Both the position numbers and the translations under genes were made by a program. From Armatimonadota bacterium (GTDB taxonomy: Bacteria > Armatimonadota > Chthonomonadetes > Chthonomonadales > Chthonomonadaceae), in assembly GCA_028871815.1 (NCBI GenBank), contig JAGWMJ010000005.1, forward strand, positions 160,650 through 224,649: a DNA stretch of 64,000 nucleotides, written 5' to 3'. The notes beneath the pieces are model-generated. The model worked only from the letters and a program-made list of their open reading frames with translations, was not told the DNA's origin and searched no databases. Shown piece after piece: positions 44,287 to 54,163 of this stretch. Position 1 is the first letter of the stretch; every line of letters starts with the position of its first letter.

Positions 44287-46485
44287 GTGGTATTGAGGCT
44301 CCGGGAGTGGCTGCATCTATTCGTGACGTTGAGCGCCACTGCGGCAGCGCTTTGCCCCGCGGTCGCTCAGCAGCCGCCTCGCCACCGCGTGGTGCTGGTG
44401 CTGTGCGACGGCCTCGAGCCTGGTGATCTGCTGCGGATCCCCTCCTTGCGGCGGATGGCTGCCACGGGCGCCGTCGGGCTTTTGAGCGAGCCCGGCGCCT
44501 CGGAGTCGGACCCAGCCTACGCGGACCTGGTACTGGCTGTTGGAGCGCGCCCGACGCCGTTTTACGTCTCTGCATGCGCCGGAGCCGGCGATGGCGCATA
44601 TCCACGCGAGGCCGGCACCTACCGCACCGTCACCATGCGCCGCACCGCGGCCGATTACGGTTCGAAGGGCTCAGAGGCGCACGGCAGCATCTACTATCCC
44701 GGAATCGGTCGCCTGGCGCGAAATGGCATAAAAAGTGGTTGGCTCGGCGCCGTGCTCCAAGGGTCGCCCCATTCACTCACCGTGAAGGTGTACGGGGCTG
44801 CCGATACCAACCAGGTTCAACGGGCAGCGGTGCTGCTGGCGATGGACCCGTGGGGCCGTGCGGACGGTGCCATTCCGATGTCGCGGCCCTCTGCGACTTC
44901 GCCGTTCGGACTTGTGGATGCTCCGCGCGCGCTGGCGGATGCCGCCACCGGCTCCGGTGCTGCGCTTACGGTGGTGCAGTTGGGAGACTGCGCGCGTGCA
45001 GCCGCTGCGCATGCTGGCGGCGCGATCCGGCTGGCAGCGCTGCACCGTGCGGACATCTTCCTGACGCGGCTGATGCAAGCGCCCGACGCCGCGAGCCGTG
45101 ACGTGCTGCTAGTTAGCGCGTGGCCGCTCCCGGATTTGGGCGCGCCGTCGCCGAAGTGGAATCGACTCTCCGTAGCGGCGGCGGTCGGGCCGGATTTCCA
45201 ACCCGGCCTGCTCACCTCCGCGACGACGCGTACGCCCGGCCTTGTCTCCAACGTGGATGTAGCCCCGACGGTGCTGAGGCTGCTGGGCGCGGCGGCGCCG
45301 GTCGGGATGATCGGCCGGCCGATCCACACAATCGCGTCATCCGCTGGGAGTCGGATTGCGTCCCTGCTTCGGATGGATCGTCGTGAGCAGCTGAATGCAC
45401 ACGCAGTGGTGCCGGTTATGGCGCTCATAGGCGGTCTGTTGGGCATCTCGGTCGCGTGCTGCCTGGCGCTTGCAGCAGCCGGGAGTTGCCGATCTGCAAG
45501 CTTTGGCGCCGGGCTGTGCGTTGCGGCGTTGAATCTCCCCGCTGCCTGCCTGCTGGCCGGTCTCTGGCTGCCAGGGAGTGTGGCCGCTTACGGCTGGCTG
45601 ATCGTCGGCTGTATCGCTGCGCTGTCCCTCTTGTGTACCGTTGGCGCTGCCGCAAGCGGTCGCGAAGCGGCGCCGGTGGCTGCGGGCATATTCATCGTTG
45701 TGCTGCTGCTGGACCTTGCGACCGGCCAGCATCTGATGAAGTCATCGATAATGAGCGGCTACACCGTCTCCGGGATCCGTCTGTACGGCATTGGGAATGA
45801 GTACCTGGGACTGGCTTCGGCTGCCACGGCGCTCGGGCTCTACGCGCGCGCGCGGAGTTACGGTGGGCGCGCGGGCCGCCTTCGTATCGCGCTGATTGCC
45901 CTGGTGTTCCTCGTGTTTGGTTGGCCGGAGCTTGGGGCCAATAGCGGCAGCCTGGTGATTGGAGGTGCGCTGCTGGCGGCCTGTGTTGCCATCGAACGGC
46001 GCAGGCCGGCCTTCTGGCTGTATGCGCTGCCGGGCGCGATATGCGGCGCTGCTGCAGCCGTAGCAGCTGCAACGGCAGATGCATGGCTTCTTCCAGGCAG
46101 CGCCTCTCATGCCGGTGAAGCGCTCCGGACCGCATCATCGGGTGGAGGCTTTCGCTACCTGGGGGCGATTCTGCTGCGCAAAGCGCGGCTGAGCATGACT
46201 TTGGCGCGCTCGCCGTGGCTTCTGCTGATCTTCGGCGGGTTTGCCGCCACCATCGCAGTGGCACTCGCAGCCGCGGAACGGCGCAAGATGCCGCTAATGG
46301 TGCGCGGGAGCCGACTACGCCACGCGTTGGGATTGGTGGTGGTAGTGGCTGCAACGGCCCTCATCTCCAAAGACTCCGGCGTGGTTACGTGTGCATACGC
46401 GTTTGGTGTCGCCGGTGTCTGGATGGCATGGGAGGTGCTTTCAGCCGCTGCTGGAGCAGGAGTTGCGCCCCACCCCGCCCAATAA
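44287..46485 (+). CDS. membrane protein with alkaline-phosphatase-superfamily N-terminal domain
   Basis: 732 residues from GTG 44287; TTG 44293, five bases after AAGGTGAG, may be the real start. A signal peptide leads into an exported domain of about 350 residues: VVLVLCDGLEPGDLLRIPSL carries the first metal Asp, and VSNVDVAPTVLRLLG is the typical superfamily block before the C-terminal metal ligands. The second half has about ten hydrophobic helices. The layout suggests an envelope phospho- or sulfo-transferase, or a hydrolase, but the nucleophile is not evident. The gene lies 22 bases after alaS and ends six bases before the propeller gene. Confidence 0.7.
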   Translation: MVLRLREWLHLFVTLSATAAALCPAVAQQPPRHRVVLVLCDGLEPGDLLRIPSLRRMAATGAVGLLSEPGASESDPAYADLVLAVGARPTPFYVSACAGAGDGAYPREAGTYRTVTMRRTAADYGSKGSEAHGSIYYPGIGRLARNGIKSGWLGAVLQGSPHSLTVKVYGAADTNQVQRAAVLLAMDPWGRADGAIPMSRPSATSPFGLVDAPRALADAATGSGAALTVVQLGDCARAAAAHAGGAIRLAALHRADIFLTRLMQAPDAASRDVLLVSAWPLPDLGAPSPKWNRLSVAAAVGPDFQPGLLTSATTRTPGLVSNVDVAPTVLRLLGAAAPVGMIGRPIHTIASSAGSRIASLLRMDRREQLNAHAVVPVMALIGGLLGISVACCLALAAAGSCRSASFGAGLCVAALNLPAACLLAGLWLPGSVAAYGWLIVGCIAALSLLCTVGAAASGREAAPVAAGIFIVVLLLDLATGQHLMKSSIMSGYTVSGIRLYGIGNEYLGLASAATALGLYARARSYGGRAGRLRIALIALVFLVFGWPELGANSGSLVIGGALLAACVAIERRRPAFWLYALPGAICGAAAAVAAATADAWLLPGSASHAGEALRTASSGGGFRYLGAILLRKARLSMTLARSPWLLLIFGGFAATIAVALAAAERRKMPLMVRGSRLRHALGLVVVVAATALISKDSGVVTCAYAFGVAGVWMAWEVLSAAAGAGVAPHPAQ

Positions 46486-46491
46486 GGCGCC

Positions 46492-47682
46492 ATGCCCAGG
46501 ATCGCTCGCCGCATGGTTGCGCCCGTTTTTGCCATCCTGTTGTCGTGCAGCGGTTCGACGTACGCTCAGCGGCGCGGGCCGGCGCGGCCAGCGGTCCGGA
46601 GCCGGGCGGCGCCACTGCGGCTGATATGGTCGTGGCCCGGTCCGCTCCACTGGCGTGACGTGAGCGCCGGACCGCGTGACGGAATAGCGGGTGATGCGAT
46701 CTACGCCTCGCGGGCGGATGGACGCGTCTCGATCCTCAGCACGGATGGAAAGCCGGTCGCGGCGCTCCAGCTGGATCCAACCGTGCGGCAGGTGACCCCC
46801 TGCGCTGCGACCGGTCATCTCGCCGGCTGGCTGCTGGCGTTCGGAGCGGGCCAAACGTCGGTATTCGGCTACAGCCAGGCCGGAGCGCTTCTATGGCGCT
46901 ACAACCCATTTGGCGCCCGCACCGGCGTCACCTGGGCAGCTCCGGCCGGCGCTCCACCAGACGGCATATTCGGCGCAGTTATCGGCTACGGTGGCTTCGG
47001 GGGTATTCATGTGTTGGGCGCCGCCGGCCATGTGCTATGGAAAGCGCCGCAGTTCGGCGGGATTGAGGGCGTTGCAGCCACCGTAACGGGAGCAATTGGA
47101 GGAATGGTGCTGGCCACAGACAGCACGGGCGCGCTCCTCGGATTCGATGCCCGTGGCACACAACGCCTGAATGCCCGACCGGATAACGTGACGTTCCGGA
47201 CCGTCGACTCGTTCAATCTGCACAACCAGACGGCCTGGGACATTGTCGCCCTGGCCGGCAAGCCGGACAGCGACCGCGAACTGATCTACGATATGTCGGT
47301 GACCGGCTATGTGCGCTGGGTACGCAGTCTGGGCGTCAATCTTCGCGAGACCGGCGCACGTCGCCTTGCGATGCTTCGGATTTCGCCGCGAGAAAATCTG
47401 CTGGCCGCGCTTGATTGCGCGGGCGCAATCCACCTTTACACGCCGGATGGACAGCCGGTTGGCGTAACGCGCGGAGTTCCGCCTGCCCTGGCAATCTGCT
47501 CGGCGACCGAACCGAACGGCGACCAGATTCTGGTTGCTGCGGCAGATCGTGAAGTTTATGCTTTGCGGCCCACCATCGGCTCCACGCATCGATCGCGTGG
47601 ACGGAGGTTTGGCCGCCGGCAGGTGCGGCGAAAACGTGGTAGACCATTGGGGTTGCGCCGGCTGCACAGGCTGCCGCCATAA
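46492..47682 (+). CDS. exported beta-propeller (PQQ/WD-like) protein
   Basis: 396 residues with a signal peptide ending near TYAQ. Repeats of about 40-45 residues with the pattern hydrophobic-strand, GxVxxLDxxG or similar are visible: ASRADGRVSILSTDGKPVAA, GQTSVFGYSQAGALLWRY, GGIHVLGAAGHVLWKA, STGALLGFDARGTQRL and AGAIHLYTPDGQPVG. The basic C-terminal tail (RRFGRRQVRRKRGRP) is unusual. Probably a periplasmic or surface scaffold. Follows the AlkP-like gene by six bases, so the two may work together. Confidence 0.7.
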   Translation: MPRIARRMVAPVFAILLSCSGSTYAQRRGPARPAVRSRAAPLRLIWSWPGPLHWRDVSAGPRDGIAGDAIYASRADGRVSILSTDGKPVAALQLDPTVRQVTPCAATGHLAGWLLAFGAGQTSVFGYSQAGALLWRYNPFGARTGVTWAAPAGAPPDGIFGAVIGYGGFGGIHVLGAAGHVLWKAPQFGGIEGVAATVTGAIGGMVLATDSTGALLGFDARGTQRLNARPDNVTFRTVDSFNLHNQTAWDIVALAGKPDSDRELIYDMSVTGYVRWVRSLGVNLRETGARRLAMLRISPRENLLAALDCAGAIHLYTPDGQPVGVTRGVPPALAICSATEPNGDQILVAAADREVYALRPTIGSTHRSRGRRFGRRQVRRKRGRPLGLRRLHRLPP

Positions 47683-47715
47683 CGGCTTGCTGCACCGGCA
47701 CGTCTATCTCCACCC

Positions 47716-49215
47716 ATGCAGATCTCCCCATCCAAAGAAGAGTTTATCCGGCTCGCGCGGCCGGGCAGTCTGGCGCCAATTACGGCCGAGATACTCGCCG
47801 ACCGCATCACGCCCGTCTCCGCCTATGATCGCCTGGTAGCGGCCGAGGGCGGTGATACGCCCTGGGCCTTTCTGCTGGAGAGCGTGACCGGCGGTGAGCA
47901 GCTTGCCCGATACACCTTTCTTGGAGTAAGCCCCACCTGCATTTACCGGTGCCGGGCTGGATCGTGGAGCATCAGCAATCGCGGCGAAAACACCGTTGGC
48001 GTGCTGGCTGATGGCGAAGACCCGCTCACACCGCTGAAGAAGTTGATGCAGGCACGGCCGTACGTTGGGCGCGCCGACCTGCCTCGGTTCTGCGGTGGCG
48101 CGGTCGGCTTCCTCAGTTACGACGCTGTGCGGTATTTCGAGGAGCTACCCGATAGCAACCCAGACGATCTGGAGGTGGATGACGCGTGTTTCTTCATCAC
48201 CGACCGCCTGGTGATCTTCGATCACGTTCGCCGGCGGATGGTGCTGCTCTGCAATGCACAGGTGGAACAGGATCCCGGCGAGGCGTGGGAAGCCGCGGCC
48301 ACCGGAATCGCGCAGCTCGCAGCGGCGCTCAAGCGACCGGCACCGGCTCCGGAGTTACGCCCGGTGGATACCTCCGAGGTTGTACCGGCGCCACACTCCA
48401 GCATTGAGCGGTATCAGGCGGCTGTTGGCAGGTGCGTAGAGTACATTCTGGCCGGCGACGCATTCCAGATTGTGCTCTCCGAGCGCTTCACGGTGGAGTT
48501 GAACTGCCGTCCGTTTGACGTCTATCGCGCCCTGCGCTCGGTCAATCCATCGCCCTACATGTACTATCTTCAGATGGGTCCCGACCGGATGATCGGATCA
48601 TCGCCGGAGATCCTGGTAACCGTGAATGGCAGCGAGGTCTGCGTTCGGCCGATAGCGGGTACGCGCTGGCGAGGCAAGACACCCGAGGAGGACGCGGCGC
48701 TTGAGGGCGAACTGCTTGCCGATACGAAGGAGTTGGCGGAGCACGTGATGCTGGTGGATCTCGGGCGCAACGATGTGGGGCGCGTGTGCGATTACGGCTC
48801 CGTTCGCGTTGATCAACTGATGGCGGTGGAGCGTTATTCTCACGTGATGCACATTGTCTCCAATGTGCTGGGCCACCTGAGAGACGACCGCGACCTGTTC
48901 GATGCGATCCGGGCATGTTTCCCAGCCGGCACGGTGTCCGGGGCGCCGAAGGTACGCGCTATGGAGATCATTGACGAACTGGAAACAGTGCGCCGCGGCT
49001 TTTACGCCGGATGTGTGGGCTACATCGGCTTTGATGGCGGTATGGATATGGCGATAACCATCCGCACGCTTTGGGCGCGCGGAAACACTGCCACGCTGCA
49101 GGCCGGCAGCGGCATTGTGGCAGACAGCACCCCCGAGTACGAATACCAGGAGTGTCTCAACAAAGCGGGCGCCCTGGTGCGCGCCATCGAAATGGCGCGT
49201 GCCGGGCTGGATTGA
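47716..49215 (+). CDS. trpE: anthranilate synthase component I
   Basis: First step of tryptophan synthesis, chorismate to anthranilate, with an amidotransferase subunit. 499 residues. The N-terminal regulatory region has LLES (53-56), the tryptophan-binding feedback motif. Catalytic blocks: GDAFQIVLSERF, GSSPEILV, RPIAGTRWRGKTPEED, ELAEHVMLVDLGRNDVGRVC, and FPAGTVSGAPKVRAMEIIDE, then GSGIVADSTPEYEYQE. No trpG or other trp gene follows; the next gene is on the other strand, so the pathway is scattered. Confidence 0.95.
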   Translation: MQISPSKEEFIRLARPGSLAPITAEILADRITPVSAYDRLVAAEGGDTPWAFLLESVTGGEQLARYTFLGVSPTCIYRCRAGSWSISNRGENTVGVLADGEDPLTPLKKLMQARPYVGRADLPRFCGGAVGFLSYDAVRYFEELPDSNPDDLEVDDACFFITDRLVIFDHVRRRMVLLCNAQVEQDPGEAWEAAATGIAQLAAALKRPAPAPELRPVDTSEVVPAPHSSIERYQAAVGRCVEYILAGDAFQIVLSERFTVELNCRPFDVYRALRSVNPSPYMYYLQMGPDRMIGSSPEILVTVNGSEVCVRPIAGTRWRGKTPEEDAALEGELLADTKELAEHVMLVDLGRNDVGRVCDYGSVRVDQLMAVERYSHVMHIVSNVLGHLRDDRDLFDAIRACFPAGTVSGAPKVRAMEIIDELETVRRGFYAGCVGYIGFDGGMDMAITIRTLWARGNTATLQAGSGIVADSTPEYEYQECLNKAGALVRAIEMARAGLD

Positions 49216-49236
49216 GCGGCGCCCGCCCTACCCGGC

Positions 49237-50715
49237 TTAAACCTTCTCCGGCACCACAAACGGCGCTCGGTACTTGCGCGTGAGCATCGAGTTGGCCTGG
49301 GCCGCCATATTGCGCCAATCCGGATCGCCGGCGCGCTCGGCGCCGGCGCCGTGAGCCTCAAACCGCTCGTGACGCGGATCGAACGGCAGCTTCGGACCCA
49401 GAAGGTAGGCGCTATCGGCTAGTGACACGCCGTCATCCGCCAGGTGTTTCTCAAAGGCTGCGAATGTTGCGTAAGCATCTTTATCGTCGCCGAACGCGGC
49501 GGACTTCTGAGAGAACGGCGTGGTTTTGCCCAGGCGGTACGAAATGTTGGCGATATGCACCAGAGCGCTGGAGATGTGGCCCTGCAGGATATCGGCATGG
49601 AGATCCTGCCACCTCCGACTTCGGACTGCCTTCAGGAAGTTGCCGAAGTGGTCGCCACCACCATGGAAGTGACGGATCGTGTTTCCAGCCATATCCACGG
49701 CGACGGCGTCGTCGTAGGATGTGAACGCTACGTAGCCCTTGTCACCGTAGACAATGTCGCCGATCCGCACACCAAGGAGGTCCGCGGTGGGCAGGCCCCG
49801 CACTTCAAAGATCAGGTGCGCGGCGCCATAGTCGAAGAACGAGAGCAGCGTATTCGGCGTCTCGCCGGCGTCGGTGTACCCGAATCGCCCGCCAAGGGCC
49901 ATTACCGAGTGCGGCAGGCCGGCCTGATTGAGCGCCCACCGGGCAACATCCATCTGGTGAATCCCCTGATTGCCCATATCGCCGTTGCCGTAATCCCACC
50001 ACCAGTGCCAGTTGTACAGAAACCGGTTTCGGTTGAACGGCCGCTCCGGCGCCGGCCCGAGCCAGATATCGTAATCCAGCTCAGGCGGTGGCGGAGAGTC
50101 GGGATAGATACCGATGCTGGTCCGCCGCTTGTAACAAAGGCCGCGCGCGAGGTAAACCTTACCAATGCCGCCGGAGTGAATGAAGTCGATCGCAGCCCGA
50201 GACCCTGCGGAGGACCGGATCTGTGTGCCGGCCTGGCAGATTCTCATATACTTTCGAGCCGCTTCAACCAGGCGGCGGCCCTCCGTTACTTCATGGCTCA
50301 CCGGCTTTTCCACATACACGTCCAGCCCGGCCTGCATGGCCCACACTCCGGCGAGCGCGTGCCAGTGGTTGGGCGTTGCGATCGAAATGGCGTCGCACAC
50401 ATGGTGGTCCAGGAGACGGCGAATGTCCTGATACGCCTTCGGTCGGCGCTGGCCACCCTTTACAGCCAGATCCTGCGCGGCCGGGATCAGGGCGGTATCC
50501 ACGTCGCAGATCGCGGTGATCTCCACTCCCGGCCGGCACCAGGCGCGGATATGGTCCTTCCCGCGCCCATGGATACCGGCAACTGCAATGCGAACGCGGT
50601 CGTTGGGGGCAACCCGTCGGTTCGGTATTCCGCCATCCGCGTCGCGGGCCGCCACGACTGCCGCTGCCGCGCTGATGAGCGACTCCTCCAGAAACCGCCG
50701 CCGGGTTGTGGGCAT
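49237..50715 (-). CDS. Tat-exported Gfo/Idh/MocA-family oxidoreductase
   Basis: 492 residues from ATG 50715, which has GAGGAGG eight bases upstream; the longer frame to 50757 is less likely. TTRRRFLEESLISAAAA is a twin-arginine signal. The Rossmann fold begins at VRIAVAGIHGRGKDH and the family EKP motif is present in VYVEKPVSHEV. The substrate domain contains WHWWWDYGNGDMGNQGIHQMD, typical of the exported, metazoan-like planctomycete and armatimonad paralogues. NAD(P)-dependent sugar or inositol oxidation is the family role; the substrate is unknown. Confidence 0.88.
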   Translation of the reverse strand: MPTTRRRFLEESLISAAAAVVAARDADGGIPNRRVAPNDRVRIAVAGIHGRGKDHIRAWCRPGVEITAICDVDTALIPAAQDLAVKGGQRRPKAYQDIRRLLDHHVCDAISIATPNHWHALAGVWAMQAGLDVYVEKPVSHEVTEGRRLVEAARKYMRICQAGTQIRSSAGSRAAIDFIHSGGIGKVYLARGLCYKRRTSIGIYPDSPPPPELDYDIWLGPAPERPFNRNRFLYNWHWWWDYGNGDMGNQGIHQMDVARWALNQAGLPHSVMALGGRFGYTDAGETPNTLLSFFDYGAAHLIFEVRGLPTADLLGVRIGDIVYGDKGYVAFTSYDDAVAVDMAGNTIRHFHGGGDHFGNFLKAVRSRRWQDLHADILQGHISSALVHIANISYRLGKTTPFSQKSAAFGDDKDAYATFAAFEKHLADDGVSLADSAYLLGPKLPFDPRHERFEAHGAGAERAGDPDWRNMAAQANSMLTRKYRAPFVVPEKV

Positions 50716-50768
50716 TTTGCGCGCCTCCTCGCCTCGCCTATTCCCGTCATCGGCCACGCACTCCTTCC

Positions 50769-51722
50769 ATGAACCTTTCGGAAGCGCGGGCCATCCTCGG
50801 AGTTGCCGCCGATGCGCCGCTCGACGAAGTACGCCGTCGCTACCTCGAGTTGGCGCAAGCCAACCACCCCGATCGGCAGCCGCCGGATCGCCGTGACCGC
50901 GCCGGCCAGGTCACCGGCTCTCTGAACGCCGCCTGGGAATTGGTCCGTGCGGACCGTGAGGCCCGCGGCGAAGATGCTTTCCGCCCGGATTCCGGACCGG
51001 CGGTCCGGGCAGAACGACCCGCCCCATTTGTACCGGACCCCGAAGCAGCATCCGCTGCCGCCGCGGCGCTGGGCGCGAAGGCCGCGCAGCGCACCCGGCG
51101 CATCCAGCGTCGACGGCGGATTGTCATCCTGATCTGCGTTGCGGCCGTCGCGCTGCTGGTATGGCGCAGCCTGCCGCGCTACGAGGCGACAGCGTCACCT
51201 GCCACGGCGCCGCCGCAGATCGTCCCAGCGCCTACCATCGGCCTGCTGCAACAGATCGATACCTCCGGTCTGCGTTGGGGCGTGGCCGAGCCGGACTTGG
51301 TATCGGGACTGGTGGCCAACCGAACCGGCCAGCGGATCCTTGGCCACGTTACGCTGCATATGGTTGCGTGGAACGTGGATGCTCCGCGACACGTTGTAAC
51401 GCGCTCGTTCCCACTGTGGGCCGACTGGCCGCCTGGGGCGGTAGAACCGATATCGGTTGTCTGCGGGCTGCGATATGGCGCCGGCCGGTTTCCGGTTGGC
51501 CGAGGAACCTGCTGCCTCTGGTTCGAGCCTGCCGGCTATTCGGCCTATCGCATGTTGACCGCAACATTCCGCGACGGGCGCGGCTGTGTGGTCCAGGCGT
51601 TTCCCGGTACATCGCAGCACGACCTGCGCCTTGTAGCGAGGAGGTTTGCATCCGGCAATCCGCTCCTCTTCAGCGCGGATGACCTGCGCGGGCCGGTTTC
51701 AATTACGAGCGCTTCGCGCTGA
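50769..51722 (+). CDS. J-domain protein with membrane anchor
   Basis: 317 residues from ATG 50769. Residues 1-65 are a J-domain with HPD at 33-35 (ANHPDRQ), which stimulates DnaK ATPase. A linker and a basic stretch (RTRRIQRRRR) precede one hydrophobic helix near 118-136. The C-terminal 180 residues would lie outside the cytoplasm and contain WGVAEPDLVSGLVANRTGQR and paired cysteines (GRGTCCLWFEPAG). J-domain inside, beta-rich domain outside: it may recruit DnaK to a membrane process. Divergent from the MocA gene. Confidence 0.8.
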   Translation: MNLSEARAILGVAADAPLDEVRRRYLELAQANHPDRQPPDRRDRAGQVTGSLNAAWELVRADREARGEDAFRPDSGPAVRAERPAPFVPDPEAASAAAAALGAKAAQRTRRIQRRRRIVILICVAAVALLVWRSLPRYEATASPATAPPQIVPAPTIGLLQQIDTSGLRWGVAEPDLVSGLVANRTGQRILGHVTLHMVAWNVDAPRHVVTRSFPLWADWPPGAVEPISVVCGLRYGAGRFPVGRGTCCLWFEPAGYSAYRMLTATFRDGRGCVVQAFPGTSQHDLRLVARRFASGNPLLFSADDLRGPVSITSASR

Positions 51723-51786
51723 GTGTGGCCTGGGTCGCAGACGCGGCGCCATTTGCCGGAGGACGGGCTAGCGGATCGTCGGCCGG

Positions 51787-52812
51787 CTACATCACATAGA
51801 GCGGCGTGCAGCAAACGTACCTTTCGAAATGCGGGGCGTCGTGCGACGACATGTACAGGTATTGGAAACCGATCCGCCAGCCAGCGCCCAGCAGCCACCG
51901 AAGCATCACCTCGTTGGTGCCCGCAACTGCCCAATGGGTTTCGTTGATCGGCGCCTGTTGGCCGCCGGCGTGGGGTCGCACGCCATCCTGCGCCCGGCGG
52001 CACAGCGCGGCCACGATATCCGGCTGCATACCCGCGCCGATAGTGAGTATGGGACCGCTGGCGTTTGGCCCGATATAACCGTAGGCAACAATCGGTGAGC
52101 CCGGGAGCGTCACATCGCGAAAGAGCCGGGAGGCTCCGTGTGGTCCACCCGAATCCTGCATCCAGAACAGATGCTCGGGCCGGCGCGCATAACCCAGCGT
52201 ACCGCGATCAAGGACGTCCAGTGCATCCAGCACGTGTGGCTCTGGAACCATTGGCTCGGCGACCAGTGGTGCGCCGGCGTGCGCGTCGGCATCGCTGAGA
52301 GCCACGCGGTCCGGCCGCCATTGATTGGCAAGGCTCGCAAGTGGACCCGTAAAGAGCATCATCGGCATCCGCGGCAGCAGGAGCGCATGCCGGATATAGA
52401 GGGCATCTGCCGAGCGATCCTCAGATGCCAGGATAAATCGCGAGCGTGCTGCCCGTCCCGAGTTAAGGCATGCCCGCAGTAACGCCGTACCGATACCGCG
52501 ACCGCTCCATGAAGGAATCAGGAAGAACTCGGTCAACATCCAGTGTGCGTCGCGCACGAGCGAGCGTGCGTAGCCAACGACGCGGGCAGCGCCGAAGCGT
52601 GGCTGCTCCTCGGCAACAAAAAATGCGGCGCCGGGAGATTCCCGCAAATGATGCCGGATCGCGGCATGCGCGCTCCAGCCGACATCGGAGCCGAATGACC
52701 GGCGCATGACCTCAAAGGAGGCAAACTCATCATCCACCGTGCCGGACCGTACCCGGATGCCGGGCGGTAGATCACGCGGCTGGGCGGCGCCACCGATGGG
52801 TTCCGTTATCAT
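51787..52812 (-). CDS. GNAT-family N-acetyltransferase
   Basis: 341 residues, soluble. IPSWSGRGIGTALLRACL around residues 98-115 is the acetyl-CoA pyrophosphate loop (R/QxxGxG/A). The preceding strand carries ARVVGYARSLVRDAHWMLTE, matching GNAT motif D/A strands. The C-terminal half (HVLDALDVLDRGTLGYARRP, AVAGTNEVMLRWLLGAGWRI) may be a second, degenerate acetyltransferase domain. The acceptor is unknown. Confidence 0.8.
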   Translation of the reverse strand: MITEPIGGAAQPRDLPPGIRVRSGTVDDEFASFEVMRRSFGSDVGWSAHAAIRHHLRESPGAAFFVAEEQPRFGAARVVGYARSLVRDAHWMLTEFFLIPSWSGRGIGTALLRACLNSGRAARSRFILASEDRSADALYIRHALLLPRMPMMLFTGPLASLANQWRPDRVALSDADAHAGAPLVAEPMVPEPHVLDALDVLDRGTLGYARRPEHLFWMQDSGGPHGASRLFRDVTLPGSPIVAYGYIGPNASGPILTIGAGMQPDIVAALCRRAQDGVRPHAGGQQAPINETHWAVAGTNEVMLRWLLGAGWRIGFQYLYMSSHDAPHFERYVCCTPLYVM

Positions 52813-52930
52813 GCTGGTTACCGCCAGGGTGATTCCACCGCTTCCGGCAATTCTCCTCGTTTCGGATGTAAAACAGCGGCGCGGCGGTCAAACCGCGCTA
52901 TAATCCGTTGCACTCAGAGAGGCCCCGAGC

Positions 52931-54163
52931 ATGACCCTTGTAACGCTCTTCTTCTTCGCTCACCAGCCGATTCGCCTCAAGCCCTACGAGACGAGGCTGG
53001 ACACCGGCGCACGCAGTCCCGAGGAGCTCTTTGACTTCTATTTCGACGAGACTCTGAACCGAGATATCTTCCACCGCGTGGCGCAGAAATGCTACTACCC
53101 GGCAACCCGCGCGCTGCTCGATCTTGTAGAGCGCTACCACGGCGAGCCGAAGCCGTTCAGACTTGCGTTCGGTCTCTCCGGCACGTTTCTGGACTCGGCG
53201 GCGCGATACGATCCCGGTGTGCTCGCGCTGTTTCAGGAGCTGGCGCAGTCGCGCTGCGTGGAGTTTACCGCCGAGACCTACTACCACTCGCTGAGCAGCT
53301 TGTTCGACGCCCATCGCAGCGAGTTCAATGCTCAGGTCCAGTTGCACTCCCAAACCATCGAGCGACTGTTCGGGCGCAAACCAACGGTTTTCAGAAATAC
53401 GGAGTGCATCTACAACAACTCGATTGCCGCGGCCGCAAAGTACCTGGGCTTCGAGGGAATCATCACGGAAGGCGTCGACTGGGTGTTGGACGGACGCTCA
53501 CCCGACTTTGTCTACGCCGCGCCGTGCGGACTGCCCGTGCTGCTGCGCAACTACCAGCTTTCGGATGACGTGGCATATCGCTTTCCGAACCGGAACTGGG
53601 AGGGTTGGCCGCTGAACGCCGAAACGTTTGCCGGTTGGTTGGCAAACAACACCGACATGAACGTGACGTTGGCGATGGATTATGAAGCGCTTGGCGAACA
53701 CATCTGGGCCGATACCGGCATCTTCGATTTTTTGCGCGCGCTCCCGGACGCCGTGCGTGTACATCCACAGTTGGAGTTTGTTACGCCTACCGATGCAGTG
53801 AGGCGCCTGCCGGTGCATGACACGGTGGTTGTGGATGACTACGCTACAATCAGCTGGGCCGACAAGGAGCGGGATACCTCTGCATGGCTCGGCAACGAGC
53901 CGCAGAGACTGGCCTACGAAGAGATCAAGCGCCTGGACGGTCCGATAACCGCGGCCGGAGATGCCGACCTGCAGCGGTACTGGCGCTACATGCAGACGAG
54001 TGACCATCTCTACTACCTCAGCGACAAGGGAATGAACGATGGCGACGTACATCAGTACTTCAGCGCCTATGGTTCGCCGTTCTCCGCGTTCGTGCGGCTC
54101 CAGACAGCGCTGTACGACCTGCGCCGGCGTACATCGGAGCTTGCGCGCGCGAAAGGTAAATAG
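52931..54163 (+). CDS. GH57-family glycoside hydrolase (alpha-amylase type)
   Basis: 410 residues from ATG 52931, AGAGAGG eight bases upstream; a TATAAT at 52899-52904 may be its -10. FFFAHQPIRLKPY provides the GH57 HQP motif; FRNTECIYNN near 155-164 contains the likely nucleophile Glu; MDYEALGEHIW near 247-257 holds the catalytic Asp and GEH motif. The C-terminal half follows with SWADKERDTSAWLGN. No signal peptide, so it acts on cytoplasmic alpha-glucans. The TAG stop directly abuts glpK. Confidence 0.88.
   Translation: MTLVTLFFFAHQPIRLKPYETRLDTGARSPEELFDFYFDETLNRDIFHRVAQKCYYPATRALLDLVERYHGEPKPFRLAFGLSGTFLDSAARYDPGVLALFQELAQSRCVEFTAETYYHSLSSLFDAHRSEFNAQVQLHSQTIERLFGRKPTVFRNTECIYNNSIAAAAKYLGFEGIITEGVDWVLDGRSPDFVYAAPCGLPVLLRNYQLSDDVAYRFPNRNWEGWPLNAETFAGWLANNTDMNVTLAMDYEALGEHIWADTGIFDFLRALPDAVRVHPQLEFVTPTDAVRRLPVHDTVVVDDYATISWADKERDTSAWLGNEPQRLAYEEIKRLDGPITAAGDADLQRYWRYMQTSDHLYYLSDKGMNDGDVHQYFSAYGSPFSAFVRLQTALYDLRRRTSELARAKGK

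Noticed and set aside
44287..47682. A dedicated secretion or capsule system made of the AlkP-like and propeller proteins
   Set aside because: The two genes are adjacent, but no further transport, polymerase or transferase genes support a system.
7991..54163. Genome-wide recoding of TAG as a sense codon, suggested by the reductase amber and the GH57/glpK joint
   Set aside because: Many intact genes in the window end at TAG at the expected place (for example 2928, 10134, 29390), so TAG is an ordinary stop.
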